Source: Planctomycetota bacterium (GTDB taxonomy: Bacteria; Planctomycetota; UBA1135; UBA2386). Taken from it: a stretch of 64,000 bases of DNA. The position numbers and the translations under genes are program-made. Within the stretch, counting starts at the first letter, position 1; each line of letters opens with the position of its first letter. Positions 62,909-64,000 of this stretch are shown piece after piece. The notes under the pieces were generated by a model. It did no database searches. It was given only the letters and a program-made list of their open reading frames with translations, and had not been told where the DNA came from. The stretch is taken from assembly GCA_020638695.1 (NCBI GenBank), contig JACKIB010000011.1:62001-126000 (forward strand), in the 5' to 3' direction.

Positions 62909-64000
62909 GTGACCGCCTGCTCCCCACCCTCCCACTTCCTGCCCACTTCCCGCGCCGAGATCGAAGCACTCGGTTGGCCGCAGGCCGACATCGTGTTCGT
63001 CTCCGGCGACGCCTACCTCGATCACCCGTCGTTCGCCGCCGCGCTGTTGGGTCGCGTACTCGAAGCTGCTGGCTACCGCGTCGCCATTCTCGCGCAACCG
63101 CCCTGGGATTCGGCTGACCCGTGGCGGGACCTCGGCGCACCGCGACTGTTCTACGCGGTGAGCGCAGGGAACATGGATTCGATGATCAACCACTACACCG
63201 CCAACCGGAAGCGGCGCGGCGAAGACGCCTACTCGCCAGGTGGACGGATCGGCCTGCGGCCGGATCGGGCGACCAACGTGTACGCCCAGCGTTGCCGCGA
63301 GGCATTCCCCGGCGTCCCAGTCGTCATCGGCGGTGTCGAGGCATCGCTGCGGCGGATCGCCCACTTCGACTACTGGTCGGAGACGGTGCGCCCCAGCATG
63401 CTGCTGTCGAGCAAGGCGGATCTGCTCGGCTTCGGGATGGGCGAAGAGACGATCGTCGAGATCGCTCGGCGCCTGGACCGGGGCGAAGCGGTGCGGGATC
63501 TGCGCGATATGCGCGGCGTGGCGTACCTGCTGGGGTCCCGCGATCCACTGCCGGCGCCGGAGCAGCCGACGATCGAGCTGGAGGCTTTCGAACGAGTGCG
63601 CGGCGACAAGCGGGCATTCGCGAACATGACCCGGACCCTGCACCAGGAGACCAATCCGTTCAATGCCCGGCGCCTGACGCAGTGGCACGGTGACCGCCTG
63701 CTGGTGGTCAATCCGCCGCGCTTGCCACTCGACACCGAGGCGATGGATCGCATCTACGCGCTGCCCTACACCCGCCGCCCGCACCCCGGATACCGCGAAC
63801 CGATCCCCGCGCACACGATGATCCAGGACTCGATCACCGTGATGCGTGGTTGCTTCGGCGGATGCACGTTCTGTTCGATCACCATGCATCAAGGTCGCGT
63901 CATCCAGAGCCGCAGCGAACAATCGGTTCTCGACGAGGTCCGACAGGTCGCGCAGATGCCCGAGTTCAAGGGCACGATCAGCGACCTCGGCGGACCGACC
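62909..64000 (+). CDS. YgiQ-family radical SAM protein, 3' end missing
   Basis: The frame runs from a GTG at 62909 (after a stop just upstream) to the right edge, 364 residues so far of about 600-700 expected. It opens with SHFLPTSRAEIEALGWPQADIVFVSGDAYLDHPSFAAALLGRVLEAAGY, the YgiQ N-terminus, and contains VVIGGVEASLRRIAHFDYW. The radical-SAM Fe-S motif is Cys-x3-Cys-x2-Cys in RGCFGGCTFCSI (near residue 315). Biological role of YgiQ is unknown. It is on the same strand 74 bases after the Omp85 gene. Confidence 0.9.
   Translation, partial: MTACSPPSHFLPTSRAEIEALGWPQADIVFVSGDAYLDHPSFAAALLGRVLEAAGYRVAILAQPPWDSADPWRDLGAPRLFYAVSAGNMDSMINHYTANRKRRGEDAYSPGGRIGLRPDRATNVYAQRCREAFPGVPVVIGGVEASLRRIAHFDYWSETVRPSMLLSSKADLLGFGMGEETIVEIARRLDRGEAVRDLRDMRGVAYLLGSRDPLPAPEQPTIELEAFERVRGDKRAFANMTRTLHQETNPFNARRLTQWHGDRLLVVNPPRLPLDTEAMDRIYALPYTRRPHPGYREPIPAHTMIQDSITVMRGCFGGCTFCSITMHQGRVIQSRSEQSVLDEVRQVAQMPEFKGTISDLGGPT

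Noticed and set aside
1..64000. CRISPR arrays, tRNA or rRNA genes, prophage, defence islands, replication origin
   Set aside because: I saw no regularly spaced repeats, no tRNA-like or rRNA-like stretches and no phage or known defence genes. A covariance-model search would be needed to exclude small RNAs.

Overview
The window is high-GC DNA (about two thirds G+C by eye) that reads like a Planctomycetota chromosome. Family content supports this: a DUF1549/DUF1553 haem protein next to a DUF1501 protein, a very large PVC-type propeller/cytochrome c protein, an ECF sigma factor next to a membrane-anchored Ser/Thr kinase, many predicted lipoproteins, and an outer-membrane Omp85/TamB pair showing a Gram-negative-type envelope. 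Genus or class cannot be read from the sequence. No rRNA, tRNA, CRISPR array, prophage or intact transposase was recognised.

Layout. 1-7244: 3' part of a giant TPR/alpha-2-macroglobulin-like protein with no thioester motif. 7267-12994 (minus): a sigma-54 activator (FHA-GAF-AAA+-Fis), a calcineurin-like phosphoesterase, and a two-gene flavoprotein dehydrogenase resembling HcnABC/opine-type amino-acid dehydrogenases, with the HcnA and HcnB parts fused. 13633-15018: a lipoprotein flavin amine oxidase whose stop codon lies in the end of a miniature inverted-repeat element. 15015-15526: a nest of three such elements. 15658-18897: a long atypical kinase-like membrane protein. 18908-21334 (minus): a secreted unknown and a ChaN-PDZ lipoprotein. 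21667-23476: exonuclease III and an NAD-type isocitrate dehydrogenase. 23545-30077 (minus): ECF sigma factor, Ser/Thr kinase, and a lipoprotein of repeated carboxypeptidase-regulatory-like folds, with a small membrane ORF beyond. 30269-31731 (minus): a leucine-dehydrogenase-like enzyme overlapping a thioesterase. 31824-35311: three secreted or lipoprotein unknowns. 35361-40835: DUF1549, DUF1501, WD40-like lipoprotein and GH113-like hydrolase, the last three joined by 4-base start/stop overlaps. 40816-41034 (minus): infA with a TTG start. 41178-42278: Fe-dependent alcohol dehydrogenase. 42422-47365: a 1647-residue SGNH/propeller/HEAT/PA14/cupredoxin/cytochrome c protein. 47392-49475: a PEP-hydrolase-like TIM barrel and a Tm-1-like protein. 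49509-49978: a gene remnant and two miniature elements. 49975-54800 (minus): FIST sensor, hybrid histidine kinase, polytopic membrane protein. 54929-62834: serine hydrolase, TamB and an Omp85 protein, overlapping in series. 62909-end: 5' part of a YgiQ-type radical SAM protein.

How the genes may work together (inference): much of the window concerns the envelope. TamB and the Omp85 protein probably form a TAM-like insertion or transport system. The DUF1549/DUF1501 operon and the giant cytochrome protein suggest periplasmic oxidation or breakdown of carbohydrates. The sigma/kinase/lipoprotein and FIST/hybrid-kinase operons are self-contained signalling units. The most unusual non-coding signal is a perfectly duplicated 168-bp miniature element, about 35 kb apart, each copy inserted at a CTAG formed by the TAG stop of the gene before it, in the same orientation relative to that gene.
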